From assembly GCA_028564705.1 (NCBI GenBank), contig JAPXFQ010001354.1, positions 1 through 64,000 on the forward strand: 64,000 bases of DNA, written 5' to 3'. Shown here piece by piece: positions 42,983 to 55,005 of the stretch; the first letter of the stretch is position 1; the number at the start of each line of letters is the position of its first letter. The translations under genes and the position numbers were made by a program. The notes below the pieces were generated by a model, which was given only the letters and a program-made list of their open reading frames with translations, did not search any database and was not told where the DNA came from. This stretch comes from Apricaphanius iberus (Eukaryota > Chordata > Actinopteri > Cyprinodontiformes > Aphaniidae).

Positions 42983-44148
42983 TTAATGACATCCCTGCCC
43001 CTGCTTTGTATTTGCCAGTGCTGTTATCTGGGGCTCACACTGTGTAAAGTTCTTGAGACAGTTAAATGTCTCTGGTAATGATTCCCAACAGGTGAAAATG
43101 CAGGCTCCGTGATCACGCACAGCTGTGGTTCCTAGCTGCTGTCGTAGTTCTGCAAACTTTGTTCCTCGCAGAGTCAAGCTTTTCAGTTCAATCAGCTGCT
43201 TTTCCATGCCCTCTGCATTCAGCCAGTTAAACAGCGACAGACCCAGCTGGACAATAAAGATTTCTGGTTTGATTTGAAAGCGCTGCGAATTCTGTTTCAA
43301 GTCCTCAGATGTATCCTTGTATTTCCGTGGTGCTGATACTGCGCTGAGTGGACAGCGGCATTTAAACTGGTGGAACGTGGATGTTTCAACATCGCTTGAA
43401 AAAATTGTCAGCTTTTTAACGCATGTGTAAAATAGTTTGTCCTGCTCCTTGGAGCTTGAGATTAAGGCCATGTCCACACGTAGCCGGGTTGTTTTTTTTA
43501 AACGAAGATTTTCCTCTGCTTCTTGAAAAAAAAATCTCCATCCACACGTAACCTGTAGGGTGCAAAAGTTCTCCCCAGTCCTATCCGCCAAGAGAAACTT
43601 TATATCCTCTCTTCAGCACGCAGCAGTTATACAGCTTATAAAAGCAAACAAACAAGACGTGCTTTAACAATGGATGATACCAACACAGCACTGAGGAAAT
43701 AAATGCTGTTTTAGAGAGTAAACACAGGTCGCACATGTGGTGCTGGAGCATTTTTTGTCGCGGATAGTGACGTTACGGCTCTTAAAACTCAGTTTTCAAC
43801 CGTCCACACGTAGATACTGAAAACGGAGAAAACGCAAATCTCCACTTTGGCCGGAGTTTTTAAAAAGCTTCGTTTTTAGTGCCGAAAACCTCCGGCTACG
43901 TGTGGATAACAGGCCAAACCGTAGAAAAATATCTCAGTTTTGTGAGATACCCGGCTACGTGTGGACAGGGCCTAAGCTTGTTGAGGTGCGCAGTTATATC
44001 TACGAGAAATAATTTGGGATGTGGACTGGTGGACAGGCGGATATGTTTTTTAAATATATCTGAATATTGTTACACTACGTGCTTTGCCATCAGTTAACCC
44101 TTCACGTGCCACACGTGGCACGAGTGCCCAGGGTTGCGACCCCTGCTC
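42983..44148 (-). pseudogene. hAT transposase fragment (ZBED/GTF2IRD2-like) split by a PIF MITE
   Basis: The minus-strand frame contains LSLFNWLNAEGMEKQLIELKS, TKFAELRQQL and TCWESLPETFNCLKNF. I recognise these as the segment just before the hAT dimerisation domain in GTF2IRD2/ZBED-like hAT proteins. The expected FGSTYxCE block is lost. On the outer side (44131-44148) GGGTTGCGACCCCTG is a hAT terminal repeat (CAGGGGTCGCAACCC on the minus strand). The internal PIF MITE (43466-43972) and an internal deletion make this a relic. Confidence 0.65.
43466..43972. mobile_element. PIF/Harbinger MITE, 507 bp, TSD TAA
   Basis: Ends GGCCATGTCCACACGTAGCC and (reverse complement of the right end) GGCCCTGTCCACACGTAGCC, flanked by TAA at 43463-43465 and 43973-43975. 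Internal blocks repeat the GTCCACACG word (43546, 43801). It is related in end sequence to the MITE at 23475. Confidence 0.9.
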
Positions 44149-44971
44149 TAGTTGTATGATCTGTTGAGCTTCTCTGCCATACTGCCAGACAAGTCACGTA
44201 AAAGAAAATGTACGTTTTATTGACTCTTCCTGTAATGAGGAAGTGAATTTTGATTTTTTTCTTCTTAACAGTAAGGCGTCATATATGTCCTTTTGCCTAA
44301 AAATCCCCTGGCAGTCCTTTTGTGATGCAGCACATTGGAATTAATCTAGAATAAAATCCTCAAGTGTAAACTACCAACATGATTGTATAGTTGTAACAAA
44401 GGGATTTAAATAAAATGCTGAATTTTATTTCCTTTAACTTTGCAGTGGCTGTTTTTGTTGTTTTGGCGGTCGGTGGGTGGGGATGACCCAGTGATTACCT
44501 TTGTCCGTGGTGGAATTTCTATTACAAGCTACCATTCTGTGATGCAGAGTGTGGTGTGAGATGTTACAGGCCATCAGGCAGAACGTTGGAGCTGTCTGCA
44601 TTTTAAAGCAAACTTCCAATTTTCTCGTCTTATCTTTCTTCATCCTCACTGAAGCTGGAAATTGGGTAAGGCACACTTATGTGGAGAGGAAGAGAGAATA
44701 ATAATGGGTAAGGCACAATTCAGCAGTTGAGCTAGTTTCTTTATTTAGTTTACATTACTTGTTTGTTTATCCAGGCTGACTGAATATACCTTTTGTTTTT
44801 TATGAAGAGTGAAATGAAATGCCTGCACAAACAGACATTTTTAGGTGCTACTTTTTGTTTAAAAAATGTTATGCCATCAAATATGGAGGACCATCTCTAC
44901 CCTTACCAACAAGGAATGAATGAATGAATGAATAAATTAATAAAATTGAAAAAGAAAAAAAGAATAAATAC
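44149..44971. other. No recognisable gene or element
   Basis: About 0.8 kb of AT-rich sequence with only short frames. An 80-codon minus-strand frame (44676-44434) has no recognisable feature. Confidence 0.35.
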
Positions 44972-44975
44972 TTAA

Positions 44976-45470
44976 AGTGACAGTGTGTAGTTTTTGCAGT
45001 ACATCTTTGAAAATAGCCATTAAATTGTTATGTAATAATTACGTAAAGCACATTGCAAAAATACTGGCGATATTGTAAAATATGACTTTAAAAATCAGTT
45101 TTAAAATACATATTCGTGGGTCCTCTTTCCAAGGGAAAGACATATTAGATTATGTCTTTACTTTTGCAAGAGCCCGGACAGACAAAGCACACGGAACATG
45201 TCCGCTATTAAAACATTGATTTCCCCTCAAAATGCAGAAAAGTTTAGACATAAATACATTTTTACCTCTTCGCTAGTTCCAAGCAATGAAAGAGACTGAT
45301 GTGCTCATCATGTTGCTTCAAATAGATCATTCTCAGGGAATTGAGCGTTTGAAGACAGCACTAGTTCGACCTCGTTGTTGAGTTTCTTACTCGAAGACAC
45401 GGATACCGCATGCTTGTGATAATTTAGGTATGCACTGCCCCCTACTGGCCGAAAATTACACACTCTGCCT
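44976..45470. mobile_element. MITE, 495 bp, flanked by TTAA
   Basis: The left end AGTGACAGTGTGTAGTTTTT and the reverse complement of the right end AGGCAGAGTGTGTAATTTTC are imperfect inverted repeats. Each adjoins TTAA (44972-44975; 45471-45474). TTAA duplications are made by piggyBac and Kolobok transposases, so one of these probably mobilised it. No coding capacity. Confidence 0.8.
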
Positions 45471-45606
45471 TTAAATAAATGAAAATATATATTTGAAAAC
45501 AACAATAATTATAGTTTAGATTTATTTCCAAATGTATTTATTTCCAGATTTACTTATTTATTTCCACATATAATTACAAACTTATTTGCTTTTTTATTTC
45601 CATATG

Positions 45607-45767
45607 GCGCATGGAGGCCCTGAGTTCAAATCTCAGCCCAGGACCTTTCTTCATGGAGTTTGCATGTTCTTCCTGTGCATGTGTGGGTTCCCTCCAGGTA
45701 CGACGACTTCCTTCAACAGTCCAAAACATGACTGTTAGGTAAATTGGTCTCTCTCAATTGTGTGTGC

Positions 45768-45811
<44 letters not shown>

Positions 45812-45952
45812 TTGTTTGTCCTATCTGTTTCTGCCCCCTTCTATGGACTGGAGACCTGTCCAGGGTGTACCCAGCCAGTCACCCGTTGACCGCTGGAGGC
45901 ACCAGCCCCCCTGTGACCCCTCGAGGATAAGCAGTATAGAAAATGGATGGAT
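45607..45952 (+). mobile_element. tRNA-derived SINE with GGAT tail and internal (TG)n(TA)n
   Basis: 5'-truncated in the A box. GAGTTCAAATCTCAG is the B-box region, followed by TGGAGTTTGCATGTTC and GACTGGAGACCTGTCCAGGG. The 3' end has CCCCCCTGTGACCC, GGATAAGC and GGATGGATGG. Flanks ATTTCCATATG and ATTTCCACATG (one difference) look like an 11-bp target duplication. A dinucleotide microsatellite (45761-45810) has grown inside it. Confidence 0.85.
45761..45810 (+). repeat. Microsatellite (TG)n(TA)n
   Basis: A TGTGTG run followed by TATATA repeats inside the SINE body. Confidence 0.95.
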
Positions 45953-45959
45953 GGATTTC

Positions 45960-47590
45960 CACATGTATTCTAATATGGGGACATTTCTAACAGAAGCCTA
46001 AGGCCTGATTGTCACATCTGACACGACTCCTGGCTTCCCTGTGTGTCTGTCACAGAGTTGAGATACCCGGCTGCTGGAATCTCACTGTCAGATAAATGCT
46101 GGCTCTAAACCAGGCTTGTCCCTGTCAGGGAGGTCTCCTGCAAACAACAGATAAAACCAGAGGTGCTTTAGGTAGTAAGGTTCTTCTCAGTGGCGTCTGG
46201 CCTGAACATTTCTCATCAAGCTCCAAATGTTTTTCAACCCAGAATGAATAAGTTTACATTAGCCACACTATGGAATTAATGAAGAAGGCAGCTTTGTAAT
46301 TTTCTGGCTTAGGTAAATAAACAGATCCTTGACTTTGTGAGCGAGAGGTGATGAGTTATAGGCTAATTGGGGAATCCTCTATGTTTTATTGACTTTAAGC
46401 CCAGTCTGTAATCTAAAGTCTTTGGAGCAGACATAAAATGGACATAACAGTTTTTGACAGCGATAAGAGGGACAACTCTACAGTTCTGGTGGCTGGCAGT
46501 TGGCAGTAAAACTCAGGGCCAACAGATAAAAAGTAAAGTTCAACTAATTTAAATCCTGTAGTTATGTCTGCAAGAATGTTAAGTAGATCTTTCCTCACAG
46601 CAGTGTTTGTTAAAACAATTCGGACATTACGGACATAGGTTAAAATTGTTAAGCAACAAATTTAAAATCAATGGGCATAGTGACTGATGTGTTTCTCATC
46701 TAACTTTGCAAATATAATGAATTACGGAAATATCTTTAAAAACAGGTTTTGCTTCTGTCTGTGTCTCCATCATGCCTGGAGCCCAAAAATGCACCTCCTC
46801 ATTTCAAGCTTTCTTTCGGCCCATAACTGGCAGCTCGGTTTTAGAAGAACCAGAACTTACTGGAAAAAGATCTGCCTGCTTGTATTTTTTATGTACACAG
46901 CTGGAGTCGCTTGTTATAAAATTTATAAACAGCTTTGTTCACACATCTGCGTAACAATCCGCTCACCAGTGAAACGCTGAGACAGAGCTTGTTCATGAAC
47001 TTCAGCTCTAGGGAGATGTGTCAGCTGCAGAACACAAAAAACGTGAAAAACCCTGAAAGAAACAAAGACTTTTCTAAGCATTTGAATTATGTGGGTCAGA
47101 CCTGCTGTATTTATTCCTAAAAAGTTAGTTTAATCCAGTGTTGTATTCAATATGATGGGAAATAATGCTTGAATAATGTTTATATAAACCTTAAAATAAT
47201 TTATTAGAGTGCTGAGTAGGGGTGTGTCAAGGAAGTTTTTAAATAGGGCTAAATATGGCCTAGTGATAATTATGGAGTTTTACCTTACTAACTAATTAAA
47301 GCAGTTTCTCTTTCTTATATTTCATTAAAATATTATCTACACAAGAAGTGATTTTGTAGCATCTTCATAAATGAAGAACTGAAGCAGCTTCTGCAGAAAG
47401 CAGGGTAGTATTAAAATCACTGACTAATCAACGACTATTTAACATTTTGAGTGATGATTTTCATGGAGGAAAAAAAAAGACTATAATACTAGAATAAAAT
47501 AGACTACAAAACTGATTAAATCAACAGTTTTACTTTTGTTCTGAGTGCAAAAGTCATTGTCTTAACTGTGACTGAGCTGCCTTGGCGTAG
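45960..47590. other. No recognisable gene or element
   Basis: About 1.6 kb. The longest frame (46687-46980, 97 codons) has hydrophobic patches but no homology I recognise and is probably chance. It may be ordinary intergenic sequence. Confidence 0.4.
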
Positions 47591-47593
47591 GTC

Positions 47594-48951
47594 TACAGTT
47601 GTGGCCAAAAGTTTTGAGACTAACACAAATATTAGTTTTCACAAAGTTTGCTGTTAAACTGCTTTTAGATCTTTGTTTCAGTTGTTTCTGTGATGTACTG
47701 AAATACAATTACAAGCACTTCATACAATTCAAAGGCTTTTAACGACAATTACATGACATTTATACAAAGAGTCAGTATTTGCTGTGTTGGCCCTTCTGAT
47801 TCAGGACCTCTGCAATACAACTGGACATGCTCTCACTCAACTTTTGGGCCAAATCCTGACTGATAGCAACCGATTCTTTTATAATCACTTCTTGGAGTTT
47901 GTCAGAATTGTTGGGGTTTTTTTGACCACCCGCCTCTTTAGGATTGACCAAAAGTTCTCAATGGGATTAAGATCTGAAGAGTTTCCAGGCCATGGACCCA
48001 AAATGTCAACGTTTTGGTCCCCGAGCCACTTAGTTGTCACTTTTGCCATCGTGCTGGAAAATGCATTGTTCTTCACCAAACTGTTGTTGGATTGTTGGAA
48101 GAAGTTGTTGTTGGAGGGTGTTTTGGTACCATTCTTTATTCTTGGCTGTGTTCTTGGCCAAAATTGTAAGTGAGCCCACTCCCTTGGATGAGAAGCAACC
48201 CCAAACATGAATGGTCTCAGGATGCTTTACTGTTGGCATGACACAGGACTGATGGTAGCGGTCACCTTTTCTTCTCCGGACAAGCCTTTTTCCAGATGCC
48301 CCAAACAATCGGAAAGAAGCTTCATCAGAGAATATGTCTTTGCCCCAGTCCTCAGCAGTCCATTTACCACACTTTCTTCAGAAGATCAATCTGTCCCTGA
48401 TGGGTTTTTTTGGGGGGGAGAGAATTGACTTCTTTTCTGACCATCTTCCAAAAGTCTTCGCCGCACGTGCATCTTAACATGCGTGCAGATGCGCTCACAC
48501 CTGCCTGCTGCCATTCCTGAGCAAGCTCTGTACTGGTTGCACTCCGATCCCACAGCTTAATCCTCTTTAGGAGACAATCCTGGCGCTTGCTGGACTTTCT
48601 TGGAGACCCTGAAGCCTTCTTAACAAGAATTGAACCCCTTTCCTTGAAGTTCTTGATAATCCTATAAATTGTTGATGTAGGTGCAATCTTACGCCGTAAA
48701 AAATGTGAACCAAGGTTACTCAATAAAATGATGGCAACAAAGTGATACTTAATATAAACCAGTAATTTTAATTTCCCAATATTTGATTATAATGTATTAA
48801 AAAAGTTAACATAATTTAAATAATAAAAATAAATAAATGTTAATCAACTGAACAGTAAAAATGTGTTGGATTTAGTGACATTATGTCAAAACTTTAGTCA
48901 AAGTTACTTAATTTCTCAAGAAACAGTCTCAAAATTACATTGACTTCACTG
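47594..48951 (-). mobile_element. Tc1/mariner transposon relic (type 3)
   Basis: The left end at TA 47594 is CAGTTGTGGCCAAAAGTTTTGAGACT, a known Tc1-like terminal repeat. A weakly similar sequence at 48920-48951 could be the diverged other end. The transposase lies between on the minus strand with frameshifts. Confidence 0.75.
47884..48723 (-). pseudogene. Tc1-like transposase, frameshifted
   Basis: Minus-strand pieces in order. STIYRIIKNFKERGS and GSPRKSS are the paired-type helix-turn-helix region, lacking its first residues. A catalytic-domain segment has WGKDIFSDEASFRLFG (first Asp), then HVWGCFSSKGVGSLTIL and CIFQHDG (second Asp). The last piece is WPGNSSDLNPIENFWSILKRRV (Glu of the DDE triad). 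At least two frameshifts split it. Confidence 0.85.
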
Positions 48952-49074
48952 AAAATTTTAAACAAATCAATTAAAATTCACAATATATCTGGTAGATATT
49001 AATTTACATCTATTAGCTGAGTCTCCACACCAGTTAGTTGGACCAGTCCCAGCCTGGTCAGCGGCAATCATGAA

Positions 49075-49104
49075 CTGATGAAGCCTCTTGGATAAGAGGT
49101 GAAA
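49075..49104 (+). ncRNA. Hammerhead-ribozyme-like core in the Penelope terminal repeat
   Basis: CTGATGA, a stem (CCTCTT-GGAT-AAGAGG), then GAAAC matches the conserved hammerhead core. Downstream GTCCT...AGGAC can form a third helix, and the second copy (54779-54750, minus strand) has GTCTT...AAGAC, a compensatory change. I could not place a canonical cleavage triplet with confidence, so catalytic ability is unproven. Confidence 0.6.
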
Positions 49105-49184
49105 CGTCCTCCAGGACAAATTACCAAGTCCAGTTCGTTCGATTGAAATTTCCTTGAGATAACCATTAACCATGACCTGGATGA

Positions 49185-51838
49185 ATGAGAATATTCACAG
49201 GCTTATTGGGGAACAATTTGGGTTGGCAACCCTTAAAATGGTGCGGGAACGATGAAAGGTTGGCTCGGAAAATTGCAGATTACAGAAACCACCTGCGTTT
49301 CAGTTTGAGATGCAAACAACAAAGGCTCAACCCAAATAGCCTACGCTTAAATTCCACTATGAGAGGGCATAGAGTGGAAAAGATCATAGAAAAGGCACAA
49401 ACCCAACTCCTCAATGAACGAATAAGACAAGTCAATTTCTCAGTTGAAGGTCTGAAAGAGAGAGCAGACCATTCACTACAGAAACTGATGTCAATCTTAC
49501 CTAGTCCTATCTTAGACAGAGTTGTGGTTTTCACCCAGACAGCACAACTATCTCAACACACCAAGAGCAAAGTAAGACAAACCAGGAAATTCCACAACCT
49601 GCAAACTCGAAACCTCGACAAAAACACTGAAACACTGACTTGGAGGCAAAAAACTGACATCCCAACACAGAATGAAACACAAAACAGCTGGGTAAAGAAC
49701 TTGTCAGAAAAAGAACGTACCCACCCGGAGAAAGAGGTCCTAGCCAAGGGTTTGAACTTTGCCATGACACCAAAAGAGTTACCCATAGAGGACTGGATTA
49801 CAGCCACAAAATCCACTATAAAGAAAAACAACTTAACTGGAACAGAGGCAGAACAACTTCGGTTAAAAGTGTCGGCAGCTTTGTCTGAGGCTAAGGTCCC
49901 CCCCTCTAATGTCACTGTTGAGGAGAGGAAAGCAGTATCATCACTGAGCAAGGAGCACAACATCACAATCCTTCCAGCAGATAAAGGTAAATGCACAGTT
50001 GTGCTCAATACAACTGATTACCACACCAAGATCTTTGCACTATTGAATAGGGATGCAACGGGACAGGGTAAAGTACCGGGACCTTTCGAGTACTGCCATT
50101 GATTTTGTGCTGGTAATTAGTTACTGCCGGCCTGACGTTACCAAACTGCGCCGCGCTCCCAGACACAGGTGCAACAACCAGCTCGCTGTTCCCCGCTCAA
50201 GCAGCTGGTTGGCATAGAGACATGTCCTCCTCTCCACAATGCGCACAACACGGAGCACCGTGAGGAGCGAAAAAATATACACTGGTCAGTTGCGCATTTT
50301 TCAGAAATCAGCCCTGGTGTGAGGCGTTGCTCAAATTTCTCCTGACTTGAGCTCTTTCTGCCCGGGTGGGCTGCAGGATCCAGGGGCTCCGGTTTGCGCT
50401 GTTTTCATCTCCTCTTAGCGGTGCGCCGGAGCGCGAAGCAAAGAGGAGATGTGATGCGCTCCATTCATTGATGCACACACAAATGCCCTTTGAGCAGCGG
50501 GCACACAAAGAATATTTATCCGCCACCTGTGTCAGTGTGGTCAGATGCGCTCTCGTTGCACCCCTACTACTGAATGACTCTAACACGTATGAAACTCTCA
50601 AACGAGACCCCACGAGTGGGTACAAAAAGAAGGTGTTAGAATGTTTACAACAACTACAAAAAGAAGGCATGATTGACAAAACACAATACTACCGACTTTA
50701 CCCCCAGGACTGAATTCCTTGCCTATATGGACTTCCCAAGATCCATAAAGGGGCCCCGCTCGGGCCCATTGTCAGCAGCATAACCTCTGTCACGTACAAT
50801 ATAGCCAAACACATAGCCAATATCCTGGCACCTCTGGTAGGTAACACCCCACACCACATCCAAAACTCCATTGACTTTGTGAACAAAGTCCGGAACCTAA
50901 AAATGGATCCAGATGAGACAATGGTTTCCTATGACGTGACTTCACTGTTCACCTGTATTCTTACCATGGAGGCCTTGGCCACAGTAAGAGAACGACCTAC
51001 ACAGGACAACTCCCTCCAAAACAGAACAAAACTCACACCAGAACAAATTTGCCAACTTCTGGAATTGTGCCTGAACACCACATATTTCCAGTTCAATAGC
51101 AAGTTTTATAGACAGTAACACGGCTGTGCCATGGGCTCACCAGTTTCTCCAATTGTGGCAAATTTATTCATGGAGGAGGTAGAGTGCAGGGCTTTGAACT
51201 CCTTTGAAGGAATAACACCTAACCACTGGTTCAGATACGTAGATGACACATGGGTTAAAATCAAAACCAAAGAGGTGCAAACTTTTACTGAACACATAAA
51301 CTCAGTGGACAGAAACATCAAATTCACCAGAGAAGATGTCAAGGACAATAGTTTGCCCTTTTTAGATTGTGTCATCCAGAGGAGAAAGGACAGAAGGCTC
51401 CACATTGGGGTATACAGAAAATCCACACACCCAGACCAATACCTACTTTTTGACTCACACCACCCACTGGAATACAAGCTTAGTGTTATCAGGACCCTGC
51501 AACACAGAGCTGATAACATACCCACCAGCTCACAGGCCCAAGAGGAAGAACGCAAGCAAGTGAGAGACACCCTCACAACTTGTGGTTACCCCAGCTGGAC
51601 TTTTGTGAAAACTGCAGCTAGAAAGAAAGCCAACAAAGTGGTTGAAAAAGAAAACAAAACAAACGAAACAATGTAGTCATTCCATATGTGTTTGGGATTT
51701 CTGAAAAACTCAGGAGGATTTTTAACAAACACAGTATCCCTGTGTATTTCAAACCCAGCAACACACTCAGACAGAGACTAGTACATCCCAAGGACAGAAC
51801 ACCACAAAACAAAGCCAAAGGAAAACTTCCAAACCCTT
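49185..51838 (+). pseudogene. Penelope-like reverse transcriptase ORF
   Basis: The N-terminal part (49185-50039) is a Lys/Arg- and Asn-rich region ending HNITILPADKGKCTVVLN, the conserved entry to Penelope RT. After the MITE (50048-50566) the frame resumes exactly (FALL-NDSNTYETL). RT blocks follow: GLPKIHKGAPLGPIVSS, MVSYDVTSLFT, GCAMGSPVSPIVANLFMEEVE, WFRYVDDTWV (active site; YVDD) and DNSLPFLDCVI. A TGA at about 50711 and a TAA at about 51116 interrupt it. A shift near 51670 puts the end (VVIPYVFGISEKLRRIF, VYFKPSNTLRQRL) in another frame. The C-terminal GIY-YIG endonuclease is absent. Confidence 0.85.
50048..50566. mobile_element. hAT MITE, 519 bp, inside the Penelope ORF
   Basis: Ends TAGGGATGCAACG and CGTTGCACCCCTA are inverted repeats. 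Flanks CTATTGAA and CTACTGAA are an 8-bp target duplication with one change. Removing it rejoins the RT frame. It is GC-richer than its host and non-coding. Confidence 0.9.
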
Positions 51839-53170
51839 AATCTTCCAAAATCCTACTGACTATGAAGAAGTAGAAAAGCAATAGTTTTAGAAGAACATCA
51901 AATAGTGAAGCTCTAAAATGTCTAAATCATAACTCTTAAGGTTGGTAATTTCTCTCTTGAAAGAGAGAAAGATTCTCATTAATGGCCAATGTGCTTGTTA
52001 AATTGCATTTTGATGCAAATATAACGAAAACACATCTTATTTATTAAGAGGTCCATCGTAATCCCTTACCTTTAAATGACAAATTTTAAACTGTCATATC
52101 TGGGGGTCATGAAATGTCTGAATGGTGTTTTGTCATGGACATTGGCAAAACATCCTCCAGACACTGTGGATCGTGAGATTTCTTTGGATTGAGACTGGTT
52201 CCCACAGATACCATTGTATCCCATCTAACTGGTATTTGGAGATTTTGGAGGCCAGGTGAATGCATCAGATTTCTTGATGGGTTTTTTTAGCCATTCCGAA
52301 GTAGTTTCTGAAGGGCTCATTTTTGCCATGTTAAGAGAAGCGCCTAACTCTAAGGGAACCTCTGTTACCATTCAATGGGTGTGATCAATTATTAAAAATG
52401 CTCGAGTATGTATTAGAGTTACAGTCAAATAAATGCTAGGAATGCAGGTTTTACAGACAGAGGTTTGTGTTGAAAAACATCAGCAGTGTTATTCAATTTG
52501 CCACTATGTGGCAATAATACTCCGGTTTAATGGTGTGATTGTAATTTGGCATTCAAAACATACACATGTAAGGAAAGGGGGTAAAGGCAGAATAAATAAC
52601 ATTTCTGTTTTTAACAATCACATCAACTTACATTAAACTCTCTAAAGAGTTGATCGGTATGTTCCCCAAGGTAAACCATCAGGCACTGAATGACAAGATC
52701 TCTGATAGTATTGATGCTTGGATTGCTTGGTGCCTCAAAAAAGACAAAAATAATCATCATCCTCCAGTTTTACACTCACCAATAATCTATTTAAATTCTA
52801 CAGTTTAAGTAACAAACACATCCCGCATGGTATGATGGATAAAGTGGGATCAATGCCATCTGAGGTGATAGAAAGTACTGTGAGGAAAAGTATGCTAGAA
52901 TCAAGTGTTAAGATAAAATGTTAAAACTTAATGCTCACATTGAGTTAAATTAAATTCTGTTAAAGATAAAGTGAGCATACACCTGTTTCTGTCAACAGTC
53001 TGACACGGACCATGACATCAAAACACAATTTATGTAAATGAAAAAAGAGGGAAGTATTTATCTGAGATCACTCATTTCTCAGACTGATGGTGATTGGAAA
53101 AATACATTTAAAATGCCATTTAAAAAAAAAAAAGTTGTGTAGCCTACAAATAAGTTTGATGAATTAAATA
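51839..53170. other. No recognisable gene or element
   Basis: About 1.3 kb of AT-rich sequence with only short frames. The GIY-YIG part of the Penelope element would be expected here but is not visible. Confidence 0.4.
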
Positions 53171-53179
53171 AATTGATGC

Positions 53180-53530
53180 TATCAAGAATATAGGCTTAAA
53201 ACTTTCCTCTTTGACAAAGCTTACAGTGAGAGATACGTTAATAGGCAGTTAAGAGACAGGTTAGACAGGTAGCTAGTAAGAGACGAGTTAATGTTAGTAG
53301 CTAGGTAGAGTGTCAAAAGCTAGGAAGGGATATGAAGAGGTAGAGTAGCTAGGTAGAGATAGGTTAATGTAAGCCAGGTAGAAAGTGTTAGTAGCTAGGT
53401 CTCCTAGTAGCTAGGAGACAGGTTAATGTTAGTAGCTATGCTGCTTTAGGCTAGGCTGTTGGAGGACATTATTAGGATCTGTTCCTACTTTCTCTCCTAC
53501 TTCTCCCAGACTGCATAATGTGCTGTCAGT
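53180..53530 (+). mobile_element. L2 LINE 3' fragment with internal short repeats
   Basis: TTTGACAAAGCTTACAGTGAG (ORF2 C-terminus) leads into repeats of GTTAGTAGCTAGGTAGAG-type words (53225-53450). GGCTAGGCTGTTGGAGGAC and TCTCTCCTACTTCTCCC follow, matching the 3' untranslated region seen at 32310-32380. Confidence 0.7.
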
Positions 53531-54690
53531 TCAAGCGCTAACCTGCTTTCTCTTAGTCTCTTCTTACAGTAGGTGCTCGTGACCCGCCCATGCAAGGCTA
53601 ACAATTCATAATGGTAAACGGTGTTGCCAAGAGCAGGGTGCAATTTGTGAAATAAGCAAATATTGTGCATGATTGTTCCCATAAAAAATATTAAGATCAA
53701 ATTAAGATGATTAAAATCAAAGATAAGAATTGACTTGATTTATCCAGTCATGGTAGGTGAGAATATTTTTTCCTTGTGGGAGCATCAGCAGCACCTTGTC
53801 CTCTCGGACCCACAGCTCTGTAAATTTTTCTGTGGGGGAAAAATGTCCACCTCTGGACCAGAGGAACCCAGCTTGAGTCAGGTGCAGAAATGTTCAGGTG
53901 TAAGAATCCGTACCCTCGGCTTAAACTGCGCACGGATTTGGGATGCTACTGAGAAGTATAGAGATTTTAGTAATTTTAGCCGGGGACATGTCTCAGGCTT
54001 TATAAATTACTTTTCTGTCCCCACCAATAAATGAAAAATTGTAAATGGATGTTTTTTAACAGTGCATCCACCAGTGTAATTTTCATATAATCACTTTCCG
54101 AACTGACTGGTATTCTACTATCTTATACAGTTCCTGTTTGTGCGAATCCTGCAGCATTCTTTGTAGAGATCAATCTACATTCATCTCACATTCAAACAGA
54201 TAACTGATTAACTCATATCTTTAATGCAAGGTGTTTTAATTGTGCTGCCCCATAAGTAGGGCTGCAAAGAAAGGTTATTTGGATAATGGATTAATCGGAT
54301 GGGGTCTTGACTCTAATAAAAAGTGCTATGGAGATGTTTTTTCTCTCCTTTCTTCACTTTATTTAACAACTGAACATTATTAGAAAACAGTTTAATAGGT
54401 CGTAAAATAACATGATATCACTTCAAATGCCTTACAGCTGTTGAAATATAATTTAAAAAAAGAAATTATTTTTAAATTGCTATGCTTCATCAAAGTTCTG
54501 TAAGGACAAATGTGCCATATTACCACCATAAAAAGAGGTATTTTTATTGCTAAAAAGTAACCTTAGCTATTAGAAACACAACACATTAAGATTAAAATCT
54601 AAATCAAAACATCACAACATGCTCCATTTCAGATATCCTACAGCTGTTGAAATTTCAAATATTAAAGATAAAAAATAGTTTTAAATAGCT
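53531..54690. other. No recognisable gene or element
   Basis: A 99-codon plus-strand frame (53735-54034) contains no domain I can name. The remainder is AT-rich. Confidence 0.4.
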
Positions 54691-54840
54691 TTATCTCAAG
54701 GAAATTTCAATCAAACGCAACTGGACTTGGTAATTTGTCTTGGAAGACGTTTCACCTCTTATCCAAGAGGCTTCATCAGTTCATGCTCGCCGCTGACCAG
54801 GCTGGGACTGGTCCAACTAACTGGTGTGGAGACTCAGCTA
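54691..54840 (-). repeat. Inverted copy of the Penelope terminal repeat
   Basis: Nearly identical to the reverse complement of 49014-49163 over 150 bp, including the hammerhead-like core (54779-54750). It marks either the far end of the same Penelope insertion or a second truncated copy. Confidence 0.9.
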
Positions 54841-55005
54841 TTTAACCTCTTGAACAAGAATCATTATGTCATTGGATCCTTTGTGCTCCATGTCTTAACG
54901 ACGGTCATTGGCGTGCCGCCTATTGGTGGAGGTAAGGTTTCGGCTTCGTTAGTGCCCTATTGTGTTATAACGACAGTCATTGGAGTCTATGTGTATGCAA
55001 GCACA

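Larger units (their letters stand above)
49014..51838 (+). mobile_element. Penelope-like retroelement, GIY-YIG endonuclease missing, split by a hAT MITE
   Basis: A 150-bp terminal repeat with a hammerhead-like core (49014-49163) precedes a Penelope-type RT ORF (49185-51838). The 3' half of the ORF ends in a shifted frame before the GIY-YIG endonuclease. A reverse-oriented copy of the terminal repeat lies at 54691-54840. Penelope-like elements are known to have terminal repeats in direct or inverted order and hammerhead ribozymes in them. Confidence 0.8.

Noticed and set aside
46687..46980. 97-codon frame as a small host gene
   Set aside because: No splice, promoter or domain support and no similarity I recognise; length is compatible with chance.
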